Assembly (NCBI GenBank): GCA_033557465.1
Contig: CM066033.1
Location: 1,356,351,834 to 1,356,415,833, forward strand
Reading direction: 5' to 3'
DNA length: 64,000 nt
Source: Ichthyophis bannanicus
Lineage: Eukaryota; Chordata; Amphibia; Gymnophiona; Ichthyophiidae
A model generated the notes under the pieces. The model did no database searches. It was not told where the DNA came from and worked only from the letters and a program-made list of their open reading frames with translations. Made by a program: the position numbers and the translations under genes. Positions within the stretch are counted from its first letter, which is position 1; the number at the start of each line of letters is the position of its first letter. Positions 54,781 to 64,000 of this stretch are shown here, in pieces.

Positions 54781-55113
54781 GCCTTAAAATTACTTTGCCT
54801 CCTGACACACATTTCCACATTCAAGGTGGTGCCTCAGCCAGCCTTTTTGGGCTGCACACACTGGGGGATTGAACCCGTGGCCCCTGCACCATTGGTTATT
54901 GTCTTCACCGTTGTGCTATGGCTCTTTTCCTATATGTGCCCAGCTGCGCCCCACTTAGCCTTCCCACGCGCTAATGTGGGCCCCGCACATTAACGCGACG
55001 CGCACACGTACGGTCGTTTTTTTTCCTTTTTCAGCCTGAACCACCCACTCCTTATATGGCACAGGCACACTACCGCGGCCCCGCACATTAGGAATGTTTA
55101 GTAAACATGCCCC

Positions 55114-55934
55114 TAAGCCTTTTAAAATGACCCTATTAGTCAATAGTAGCCAGCTAAGTTCTTATTTATCATCTTCACTGATCCACCACTGCATTCCTGA
55201 TTCAATCATATAGACAATGTTTTTACTTTTTCATTACTTATGTAAGTCTTATCAAACACCACTTGTGCAATGTTCAGAAACAAAAATTAGCCCTCCATGT
55301 TAATCAAATAATTGGAAGAGCGCCTATCTTTCTTCTCAAGTGAAGACTGTTCCAGCAATCCAATTTCTTGCAGTAAGAAAGAATCCATCTCAAATTCCTG
55401 TCATTTGTACTAACAGAGAAACTAATACCAATAGTGTTTCATCACAACCAGTGCTTGCAGCAAAATAGCCACTTATTTATTTCAGCATTATCCTTGGGCA
55501 CAAATGGTCTCCTGCTTGTGTCATTAACAATGCTAAAATATTTAAGTGGATCCATTAGCGCAAGCTGCTTGTGGAGTCTGTGTATGCCCATAGAAATGAG
55601 AGTACAGTATGTTTGTGTACTACTACTACTGAGCATTTGTATAACGCTACAAGATGTACGCAGCACTGCACATGCTGTTTTTCTGTGGATAGTTTTTTTC
55701 ATTTCTTGAAAGAGAAACTCAACATCATTCTGCAGATCAGAATTACTGAAGGGCAAATTTCCAAAGCAATTTCCTGGGGAAATGCTGATTTGCCCTGGCA
55801 AAAAGCATGTCTGAAAGCTGCTTACCCCTCATCCGGGTATGTATGAGGTTCCACAGTGCACGTACGCTTTGTCATGTTAAGGAGTCTCACTCCCAGGAGC
55901 CTATTTAAATTAGGGAAGGAACATAACTCATAAA
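55114..55934. other. Spacer with an old LINE-like fragment
   Basis: At 55618-55680 TACTACTACTACTGAGC, TGTATAACGCTACAAGATG and ACGCAGCACTGCAC match the opening of an old L3/L2-type 3' region. Nothing else is recognised. Confidence 0.4.
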
Positions 55935-56334
55935 GGGATATTTTTACTAAACCCTGCTAACCGCTAATGCAGGGTTCAGCATGCAGAAAGCAGGTTATCA
56001 CGGGGTCCTGTGCTGAAAATTCCATACTAGTAGGTTAGCGTGAGATTAGAAGGAGATAGGGTGGGACGGGGATAGAATGTGGGTATGATCACGGTTACTA
56101 CATGCATCATGGCGGTGCACTACCATGATTGTTGCTATTATTGTAGGCGCACTTAGCACCACTTCAATGGATGGCATTTGGTGTACCCACATGCCAGTTT
56201 ACCACGGTGCATGTTCACAGCATACCAATGGCAGGCGCATGGATGCACATGCCTTCTGAAGTTGGCGTGGGAATCTGCGTAGGTTTCATAGCCCAAATGC
56301 ATGCGATTGGTGCATTCTTTAGTAAACATACCCC
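55935..56334. mobile_element. 400-bp MITE related to the TAA-TIR family
   Basis: Left end GGGATATTTTTACTAAACC, right end CTTTAGTAAACATACCCC. The terminal 18 bases match the large elements but the interior does not; it holds TACCACGGTGCATG-type short inverted motifs. The flanks TAA and ATA are only partly alike. Likely a small deletion derivative or a MITE mobilised by the same enzyme. Confidence 0.65.
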
Positions 56335-57639
56335 ATAGAGTGTATTTTTGGAATCAATGTGCTTGACTGCACATAATGAGGGTAATTGTGTAAGAAGCCT
56401 CACAAATGTATGTATCATCAACATGCAAAGTCATGTATGTTCAATGGCTTATCTGTGTGGATGGGCCTTTATTCGCGTACTTTAGCTGGTCACTACTTTA
56501 TAAGTAGGCACATTAGGCTGATGGTATGTACTTTCGGTGGGGGAATGTCCAGGAGTGGAGTTTGGACAGAGCATGGATGGAGTGCAAATTTATCAGCATA
56601 AGTTATAAATATGATAATGTACACGTGTTCTTTAGAAATGTAGGTGTGGGCATTTTCATCTGCATATGCCCCTATTTTATAAGACAAGTACATGCTTGCT
56701 TTTCTTCATAAAATAGGGTTAAGATAGGAATGTTCTAGGTGCCCAAAAGTAGGCACCTGGTTAGAAAATTACTCTCATTGTGCCCATGTTGAAAATTGTT
56801 ACAAAGATTAAGGGTAAAAAGTACCTGCGGAGTTTGTAGCAGTGCAGGCTGTGAAAATTGCCTCTACTGTTCATTAAATCAAAGGTTGGTAACTCTAGAA
56901 GTTCTTATTATAATTTGTATATCTCAAAATATAGATGCATTTGGGCAGAAATTGTTTTATATTCAAAATATACCTACGTACTAAGAGGGGAGAAGCAGTC
57001 TAGTGATTCAAGCAGCAGATTGAAACCTTGGGAGGCCCGATTCCCATCCTGTTTCTCCCACTGAGATTCCTTGTGAAATCACGTCACCTTCTATTGCATT
57101 CAATACAATTTTAGATCTAGCTTTACTCATATGCACGAGGACATTAGCATCTATTATTATAGCAAGTCCCCTTTTATGCAATGGGATCTATTTGCTATTA
57201 AAGCACAGTAACACACTTTAGGAAATCTAGGGGGGGGGGGGGATATTTAAAGTGTTTTAGCCAATTAGTAGACCCGCTAACTGACTAAACCACGTCGAGC
57301 CAAGCATTGAGCGGTAGTTAAAATTAGGACAGGGGAATGGATGTCTTTGCTTTAACTGGTTATTGCTATCTGGATAGCTGCAGAATAGTGTCACTAAAGG
57401 GAGAGTCACACACTGACAGGCGAACTCGGAAATTCAGAGCCAGACACCAGATAAATTCATTTAACGTGGCAGTGGTGAGGTGCTTTAAAAGCACCTAGCT
57501 GCCACCACTGAGTATTGGCCCCTTAGCCCTGAAGACTCTAATCCTTTGGGGGCAGGCAAATGCCTACTGTACCTGACTGTAATTTGCCTTAAGCGACCAA
57601 TGAAAAGGCATGAGCTAAATTATAAAAAGAAAATCATTA
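56335..57639. other. Unassigned DNA with a degenerate SINE
   Basis: At 56990-57150 GAAGCAGTCTAGTGATTC and GGCCCGATTCCCATCC are decayed A- and B-boxes of a plus-strand tRNA-derived SINE. At 57520-57620 GTACCTGACTGTAATTTGCC and GGCATGAGCTAAATTAT resemble a LINE/SINE 3' tail. A G-run lies at 57231-57242. No gene. Confidence 0.4.
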
Positions 57640-57717
57640 AAATAGCAGAGGATTGGGAGGACTTGCAGAGGTTGGGCATCTAAATAGCAGATAAAATTTA
57701 ATATGGGCAAGTGTAAA
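57640..57717 (+). pseudogene. CR1 fragment, first piece of a dissected copy
   Basis: AGCAGATAAAATTTAATATG and GGGCAAGTGTAAAATT match the CR1 region at 16270-16335. The same copy seems to continue at 58640, 62650 and 63239 in order and orientation. Confidence 0.65.
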
Positions 57718-58560
57718 ATTTTATTTTATTTTTATTTATTTTAAAAAGCTTATATACTGCCAATTGGTAAAGCATTCATGGAGGTGTACAAAACATAAAA
57801 TCAATACCATTACAATGCATGGAATCCCTAACCCCCAATAAAATAAAATAAAACGCGATAAAACAAAACTCCCAGCCCCTAGATATGCTATTTGCTGTCC
57901 CAATCAATAAGGAGCCGAGCAGAGAGAAGCTGCTTGACCTACAGTATGGAAAAAGAAAAGTCTTTAAGGCCTTCCTAAACAATAGTACATTTGTCTCCTT
58001 CTGGAGTGCTACTGACAGAGAATTCCACCACATAGGAACCACCACTGAAACAATCCGTGCTCGCCATCACTGTAATATACCTCAGAGCAATTTGACAGCA
58101 CCAAATGACATTCCTTTGTGGAATGCAAGTCCAACTCAGTACATACCAATGTGACAGCTCCTTTAAATACCAGAGTCCAATTACCTACAAAACTTTGAAT
58201 GCCAAGACTAATAATTGAAAAACACATCGTTGTTTCATTGGAAGCCAATGCTGCTGATGCAAAACTCCCGCCGCTGGATCACGCTTCTGCAGACTCCTCA
58301 AGCAGCTGAGTTCTGCACCATCTGCAACTTCCTCAAAAGATAAGAAAGCAGCCCCACATACAATGTGTTACAGTAGTCCAGGAGGGCCATTACCAATGAA
58401 TGGACCACCCCATGCAATGCATCCTGACTCAAATAAGGTTTCAATTGCCGAACCAAATGCAGGTTAGCAAAAGCGGGTAGCCACAATGAATATGCATGAG
58501 AGAAGTTTGCACACTGGGTCTTCACTGTAATCTATAATCTTAGGCGTATTCAATGGGCTT
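57718..58560 (-). pseudogene. L3/L2-like LINE C-terminus and tail
   Basis: The 3' end on the plus strand is TTTATTTTTATTTATTTT then ATATACTGCC at 57718. On the minus strand the frame 58525-58298 gives NLHLVRQLKPYLSQDALHG, LLDYCNTLYVGLL and KLQMVQNSAA, the thumb region of a LINE polymerase. The frame 58045-57776 gives PMWWNSLSVAL and RKALKTFLF, the C-terminal end. It interrupts the CR1 copy. Confidence 0.75.
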
Positions 58561-58639
58561 TCCTGAAAACAGGACCGTTTAGGTGTGCCTCCGAAATAGC
58601 TTGGAACTAGAACTTTTCCCAACTACATGTTCAAAATAT

Positions 58640-58895
58640 TGGGTTCCAAATTAGGAGTCACTGTGGATAATATTTTGACATTTTCAGCCCAGGGTACCAT
58701 GCCTGCAAAAGAACAAATAGAATATTAGAGATTATTTTAAAAAGGGAAGGAAAACAAGTCTGAGAATATATAGTTCCCTGGTACAATTGCACCTTAAGAA
58801 CTGTGCGCAGTTTGGTCAACACACCTCAGAAAGGATATAGCAGAGCTGGAAAAGGTTCACCAAAGAACAAAACTGGTAAAGGGTTAGACTACCTC
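58640..58895 (+). pseudogene. CR1 fragment, second piece
   Basis: LGVTVDNI-type coding (GGAGTCACTGTGGATAATAT) through AGAAAGGATATAGCAGAGC and GGTTCACCAAAGAACAAAAC matches 16415-16970 of the fuller CR1. Diverged, with stops. Confidence 0.75.
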
Positions 58896-58904
58896 CATCA
58901 AATG

Positions 58905-59082
58905 GAGGAGTAGCCTAATGGTTGGTGCACTGACTTGGGACCCAAGAAACCAGAGTTTGATTCTCACTAGCACTCATTGTGGCCTTGGGTAAGTCATTTA
59001 ACCTTCCTTTGTCTAAGAAAAAATCCAAGTTGTCAATGTTCTTGTATGATGTACATTGCCAAGTTTAAGTTACAACATTAAA
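58905..59082 (+). mobile_element. tRNA-derived SINE, left part
   Basis: GTAGCCTAATGGTTGGTGC is the A-box, AGAGTTTGATTCTCAC a degenerate B-box, then CTTGGGTAAGTCATTTAACC. Its tail (GAGCAGTATAAAAAACCTG, AAATAAATG) lies at 62588-62640 beyond E7. AGACTAC flanks the two ends (58890s and 62645s) as a probable target duplication in the CR1. Confidence 0.8.
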
Positions 59083-62000
59083 GGGGTATGTTTACTAAAC
59101 TGCAGTAACGTAGCAGTGTCTACATTAACGTGCGCTATGTAACGTTAACGTTACCTAATGAGCGTTAGCGTTCCCGGCTGCGGTAAACACCGCAGAGGGT
59201 GGAGAGAAGGGATGAATGGGCGGGGAGAGGCTCCTTTTACACTAACGCGGGGAACTGAAGGGTTGAAAAGTACCGCGAATGAAAACCTGTCGTTAGATGC
59301 ACATTTGCAGGAGAGAGAAACCTTCTCACTGTCAGCAATGTACAGCATAGGCAGGGAGCCCAAGAACCGTGATAGTAGTGCTCCATTTGCAGCAACAGCA
59401 TAGTGCCCAAGTATGAAAGGCCACTATGGCGATGGTGCAAATGGGGCATAGGGGGCTGCAAGTGGGACATGTAGCGGGGGCAGCTGTGGCACAGGGTGGA
59501 CTAGGCAGGCACCTAGGTGGCACATAGGAACATAGAAACCGGAAATCAGAAAGACAGCAGCTGACAAAGGCCAAACAAAATCCATCTACATCTACCTGGT
59601 CCACCCAAGCTAACAGTTGCCAGGGCACTGACCTGACATCCCCCCAGCCAACCCTCCCCCAAGCGGAAGGGACATACTATTGATAGGCGGTGATGGGGGG
59701 GATGTGAGGATGCTCATGTATGCCCCCTGCCCCAGACCCCGCTCCCTAGGCAACCACCTACCCACACAGTGGATGGCCTGGGACTGCGCACTACCAGCAC
59801 CGACAGCATATGGTCATGTCAGCATGGCAGGGGGAGGGTGCCCGTGCTGGAGGGGGCATTGGCACCTGCCTGCAGTAGACCTAGGCCATGCCCTGTACCA
59901 GTACATGGTGTGCAGTGCAACAGAAAAGGTCTGGCTGAGGAAACGTACAGGTAGCTCCAGGGATTATCATGCATCTGTGGCAACAGTATGGTGCAGTGCA
60001 CCCAACCAGTGTGTCTAGAAGCAGAGAGTCACAGGTTCAAGTTCCAGCTGTGTGCAGAGCATGTCCCTATGTTTTACCCTACAATGCAGATACAACAGCA
60101 ACATGTGCAAAACCCAAAGCAGCGGCGAACAGGGGTACAAAGCTCACTCACACAGGCTCCACAATCCAAAGATGCATGGAGAGTCAGGCTGTTGGCCCCA
60201 GCACTGAGCTGCAGTTATGACCAGAGCACTACTACTACCCCCTGCACAGTTTAGCAATGTCGGCACTGTGATCAGGACCAGTGTGGCGGGCAGGGTTTCC
60301 AACCACCCCTATCTTTGCACAATGCTGCAATAGGAGTGTGTGTGTGTGTGTGTGTGTGTGTCTATCAATTGTTCTGTGGCTGCCCACCCCTCACTGGGCC
60401 CAAAACATCCCACTGTTACCAGCGTTAGCCTGAATAGGTGCATAATGAGGAGCAAGGTATTTTTGGTATGGCCCGGACAGGGCAGATTGGCCAGGATGCA
60501 TCTTCACAGGGTGTGAGGCAATGGTTGGGACACTGCAGTGCCTGACCACCGCCTCCATGGACAGGGTGGCCACAGCATGGCATGCTGGGAGGTCACTCAC
60601 TCTGACCGAGCAGTGACCATGGCATGTCTAGGTTTCCACATAGCACGCTGCACTATCAGTCAAATTTTTGTGTTTGGGTCTCAATCTCTGAGATGCCTGC
60701 TTGTTGCACATAGTTCTTCTGTGAGCATGCACTATGGACTGGCGAGTGGACTGTCTACAATTTGACTGTGCATGTTTGGAACACCTATAAGGTGCAGTCT
60801 GACTGTGGTGACTGGCAGACAGTGGTATGAGGCGGTTGTGGTTTTCCAGACCTCACCCCAGCATTGCTGGTGGTCTGCCACAGTCACAGGTATGGTTCTG
60901 ACCCACCAACCCTGGAGAGCTGTCTTATACCAGCAAGATGGAGGTTGCTTCACCAGGGCTGGGGCACCTGTTCCTTACCTATAGAAAGGGTGATGTGGGC
61001 CCTTTGGGGGTATGTAGTGTAAAACTCATGCAAACCTAGAAACCCCTCTGCCCTGATAACAGGTGCCCATGTCAGCCAGTCCCTAACACAGGGTACACAC
61101 TAATCTGGGTGGTGTCTGGTCCCAGAGGGCCACATGTGACTGCAGGAAACAGATGGGCACCAAATTACCTTCAGCTGCACTGCAAGGAACACCTGTCACA
61201 CACTGGTAGTGATGGGGATGTACAGCAGGACCTATCTCTAGCACCACATGTACTGCGGATATAGTGCTGGGCACCCATCCTATCCCTCAGGGTGAACACA
61301 GAACCTGCACAATGGCATGGTCTGTAGCTACTCTTGCCAGTATCACGCACTGTCAGTTCGTCTTTCCAAGCTGAGTACCGGAGAGGTGCAGACCCCATTT
61401 GGTGATCAGCTGTAGACAGCTATTCAGCATGTGCATTGTATCATGGGTACTGGTGGGATTAGCCTATCCTGGCACTCAGAGCAGACAGTTTGTGCGGTGA
61501 CCTGCAGTCTTTCTGTACCCAGCCATTGCTGTGACATACACCATGGAGGTATAGCCTACTGGTTAATATATTGCCATTCTCGGCAGTGTTCATGGGTTCA
61601 GTTCCTCATTGTTCCCTCCTCTCATGCCTGTCCTACTCAAATAGTGTGCATACCTGTAACAGTCATATTTCTGCAGATCTGTGTGCTGACAGCCCATAGT
61701 ACCCTCACCAGAACTGCCAACATTCCCTCGGTCCATCTATCTGTGTCTGTCAGCTGTGTAGAGTCCTGTCTGCCTGTGCAGGCTGCCACCCCATGTCCTG
61801 CACTGCTACCCTTTCCTGCATTGCACCTCTTCATGCTTGCCTCGCCTGTGCCTGATCTGCATGGCACCACCACTCCTCTGTCCACCCATCATTGTATCTG
61901 TCCTGCCACCTCCGCCTCCACTGGGGGACAAGTATTCCCATTGTCTGCCACCAACTCTCTTTACAGTACTTTACATTGCCAAGACCCTGTGCTGTGGTAC

Positions 62001-62587
62001 AGTTGCCCCCACCATGTTTGTCATCAGTACTGGCAGCCACATGGGATGCCCGCAGATATGGCAGGTCCAGTGGCTCCCAGCAATCCCTCCTTCACTCACC
62101 TGTTCATTGCCTTTCCTGAGTGCTCTATCTAGTGTTAGGGCTATATCTGTCTTTGTTTCTCACAGGTCATGCATGTCATCCTGAGGCACCTTGCAGCCCT
62201 TAGGGCACACTAACCTAGGGCACCGTAACCTTGTTAGGCCACCTTAACCTATGGTTCCATAGCCCAGGGTGCCTCTTCGGTGCCTTGTCCAGGGGAGCCT
62301 AATACGGCACTTAGCCTAAGGAGCCCTAAAGGGCGCCTTATGAGGCACCTTACAAGACACCTTACAAGGTGCCTTACAAGGCTTCTTACAAAGCACCTTG
62401 TAATGTGCCTTGTAAGGTGCCTTATAAGGCGCCTTGTAATGCACGTTAGTCTAAGGCGCCTTGTAACGTGTGTTAGCTGATATGACTTGCTGTAGCGATG
62501 CACTGCCCACGCCTTTATATGGGCATCTGTACCTTTGCTGCGGAACCTAACGCAGGTGACATTACCTCAGTTTAGTAAACATACCCC
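59083..62587 (+). mobile_element. TAA-TIR element copy E7 (Harbinger-like, non-autonomous)
   Basis: Termini GGGGTATGTTTACTAAAC at 59083 and GTTTAGTAAACATACCCC ending 62587, flanked by AAA (59080-59082) and AAA (62588-62590), inside a SINE. tRNA-like modules lie at 59990-60055 and 61545-61605, and the palindrome array at 62170-62490. The hairpin is absent; in its place a repeat fragment lies at 59525-59650 (ACATAGGAACATAGAAACC). A (GT)13 microsatellite lies at 60337-60361. No transposase frame. Confidence 0.86.
62170..62490. repeat. Palindrome array near the E7 right end
   Basis: Over ten spaced copies of CCTTACAAGG, GGTGCCTTATAAGGCGCC and related motifs, in both orientations, end about 95 bases from the terminus. 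The densest such array in the window. Confidence 0.75.
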
Positions 62588-62645
62588 AAACTGTGTTGAC
62601 TGAAATTATAGAGCAGTATAAAAAACCTGTTAAATAAATGAAGAA
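62588..62645 (+). mobile_element. tRNA-derived SINE, tail beyond E7
   Basis: AAACTGTGTTGACTGAAATT, GAGCAGTATAAAAAACCTG and TAAATAAATGAAG complete the SINE that begins at 58905. Confidence 0.75.
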
Positions 62646-62871
62646 AGACTACATAGGTAACAGCTGTTCTGCTTGGAAGAGATGAGCAAGGTTTTTAAGA
62701 CCATGATTGAGGTGGATCAAATAAATAGGGAACTAGTTGTTTAACCTTTCAAAGAACACAAAACAACAGCATATTAGGTGAAAGTAACAAGCCACAGATT
62801 GAAAAACCGCAGACAGTATTTTCTCATGCAGTGCATAATTCAGCAGTGGAATGTGTTGCCAGAAGTCATGG
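62646..62871 (+). pseudogene. CR1 fragment, third piece
   Basis: GTTGTTTAACCTTTCAAAG, TTTTCTCATGCAGTGCATAA and GGAATGTGTTGCCAGAAGTC match the region 17095-17240 of the fuller CR1 (LFTLSE..., [13 protein letters not shown]). Diverged. Confidence 0.7.
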
Positions 62872-63233
62872 AGCCTGATATTCAACGCGGTGACCAGGAT
62901 ATTCAGCTGAATACCCGTGGGTTCCACCTCTGAACCTCCCAACTAACAATGGGGTGTTTAAGGACCAGAGTGGAGGTGGCACTGGCAATAACCAGGCAAC
63001 AACCCTTCAGCCGCTGCCCGATTATCCTTAAGCGGCAAAAGTTCGGCACCTGATAGAGTGGCTTTTTGCCACAGAAGCTAACCGGACTGTGGCTGAATTT
63101 TGCCATCTGACCAACCCATATATACAATGCCGGTGGCCAGATAAGATCCCAGCATTGAATACTGGGGTCCTGAGTTCAGTGGCGACGGCTAACCGCTTTA
63201 CAATGGCTGGCCACCTCCGCTGAATATCGGTCC
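62872..63233. mobile_element. MITE with GATATTCA/TGAATATC ends
   Basis: CATGG at 62867-62871 and 63234-63238 flanks a 362-bp element that starts AGCCTGATATTCAACGCGG and ends CCGCTGAATATCGGTCC, an imperfect inverted pair. It lacks coding capacity. It interrupts the CR1. Superfamily not identified. Confidence 0.65.
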
Positions 63234-63238
63234 CATGG

Positions 63239-63475
63239 TTAATGTGACCTAATATGACAGAGTTCAAAAGAGCTTTGGACAAGTTCCTAGAGGAAAAACA
63301 TAAAAATAATTAACAGGCTTGGGAAAGGTATCACTTCTAGTGGGAAATAAGTTTTGAAAAATAGACCTACTCTTTTGAGATCTGCAATGTTCTAGTGACC
63401 TGGATTGACCACTATTGGAGACAGGATGCTGAGCTCAATGGACCTGGGATTGACAGACCATGACTTATCTTATTT
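63239..63475 (+). pseudogene. CR1 fragment, fourth piece with 3' UTR
   Basis: TTTGGACAAGTTCCTAGAGG, then GACCTGGATTGACCACTATTGG and CTCAATGGACCTGGGATTG, are the last codons and 3' UTR of CR1. It completes the dissected copy of 57640-63475. Confidence 0.75.
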
Positions 63476-63484
63476 TTTTAAAGT

Positions 63485-63730
63485 GTTTTTTCATTCACTG
63501 CAAAATTAAGTAGTGGAAGTTATTCCTGAAAGAATTGGCCAAGACATCTGGCGTGGCTGGGTTTAACAAGTTCCTGGAGGAAAAGTTCATAAAGAATTAA
63601 TGAGTCAGACCTGGAAAAACCACTACTTATTCCCAGGAATGAATCTGCTCTTTGAGTTTAGCCACTGTCGGAGACGGGATGCTTGGATGCTGCACTTTTC
63701 ATTTGACCCAGTTTGGTGCATCTAATAATT
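63485..63730 (+). mobile_element. Second old CR1 3' end
   Basis: GGCTGGGTTTAACAAGTTCC, TGGAGGAAAAGTTCATAAAG, CCACTGTCGGAGACGGGATG and TTTGACCCAGTTTGGTGC repeat the CR1 end in a more diverged form. It is a separate insertion beside the previous one. Confidence 0.7.
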
Positions 63731-64000
63731 GTTACATGGAAACCTGACAAAAAGATACAACTGAAAAATGGAGTTCATGATAAACAAATAAACTGCTTGT
63801 TTGATTGTATTTGACAGATGAAGAACAGCAAGCAATGTGGTTGCATTCAGCACTGAAGGGGTAGGTTTAATTTCAGTTGCGAGAACAGAGGAGCAGAGGG
63901 CATGAAGTTCATATGGGGGTGTGGAACACTTGCAGAAATGGGTCCATAATACAAAAAACATTAAAAAAAAGTTCTAATCCACTGTTGTGTGAAGATTATT
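63731..64000. other. Unassigned end of window
   Basis: No repeat family, gene or RNA recognised in the last 270 bases. Confidence 0.4.

Larger units (their letters stand above)
50779..55113 (+). mobile_element. TAA-TIR element copy E4 (Harbinger-like, non-autonomous)
   Basis: TAA at 50776-50778 and 55114-55116 flank termini GGGGCATGTTTACTAAA and GTTTAGTAAACATGCCCC. Internal order as E1: hairpin centred ~51350, tRNA-like modules at 51606-51662, 52056-52120 and 54062-54122, 205-bp module ~52266-52475, palindrome array 54240-54420, minus-strand tRNA-like modules at 54530-54605 and 54860-54925. A 14-G run at 53465-53483 and a 31-base tandem repeat (54650-54780) are private to this copy. No transposase frame. 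Confidence 0.88.

Noticed and set aside
60337..60361. GT dinucleotide run as a regulatory element
   Set aside because: Ordinary microsatellite of about 13 units inside E7.
1..64000. A host gene with exons, or an autonomous Harbinger transposase, hidden in the window
   Set aside because: I found no run of plausible exons with splice sites and no DDE-type or MYB-like frame; absence by eye is not proof.

Overview
This is intergenic or intronic DNA from a large, repeat-rich vertebrate genome. It contains CR1-, L2-, L3-, L1- and RTE/BovB-like LINEs, tRNA-derived SINEs, and hAT, piggyBac and Harbinger-like DNA transposons. The CR1 3' end (ending in TTATGTTCTTATGTTCTT) and the AAATAAATAAAT-tailed LINEs look like those of caecilian amphibians. 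That assignment is from memory of repeat style, not from a search. I see no convincing host protein-coding gene, rRNA gene, genuine tRNA gene, CRISPR array or bacterial feature. Every long open frame is either a decayed transposon frame or a by-product of a simple repeat.

The dominant feature is one family of 3.3-4.8 kb elements, called here the 'TAA-TIR element' (my label). Copies end in GGGGTATGTTTACTAAAC inverted repeats flanked by 3-bp direct repeats (TAA, or AAA/TTT), which fits the PIF/Harbinger superfamily. Six copies with both ends are present: E1 1204-6028 (+), E2 8479-12497 (+), E5 23619-32038 (-, enlarged by nested insertions), E3 46570-49819 (-), E4 50779-55113 (+) and E7 59083-62587 (+). 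There is also a single end at 33926 and a 400-bp relative at 55935. Together they make up about 37% of the window. No copy encodes a visible transposase. Their bodies share a roughly 300-bp hairpin, an internal ~205-bp inverted repeat, several tRNA-like A-box/B-box modules on both strands, and a palindromic motif array near one end.

Layout. 1-1203: unassigned. 1204-6028: E1. 6029-13250: an L3-like LINE (-) split by a CR1 (-), itself split by E2. 13255-19640: an L2-like tail, a nearly full-length CR1 (+) and an L2-like LINE (-). 20255-33580: one RTE/BovB-like LINE (-) stretched over 13 kb by an inverted L1 ORF1 insertion, a SINE-like tail, E5 and another repeat. E5 itself holds an 878-bp near-perfect fold-back element, a nearly intact L2-like LINE, a CR1 and a SINE-like tail. 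33926-34494: one TIR end and a LINE endonuclease fragment. 34495-38135: a 3.6-kb TGAG-type tandem array. 38136-46560: quieter DNA with a hAT transposase remnant, a piggyBac-type MITE, a hAT-type MITE, a local duplication and a CR1 fragment. 46570-55113: E3 and E4. 55114-64000: one CR1 (+) cut into pieces by an L3-like LINE end, a SINE (itself split by E7) and a MITE.

The insertions give a relative chronology: old L3 and BovB/CR1, then SINEs and L2-like LINEs, then the TAA-TIR elements, then the young LINEs and the fold-back element inside E5. Nothing here acts as a cellular pathway. The biology is transposon on transposon, and the best candidate for something undescribed is the TAA-TIR composite family.
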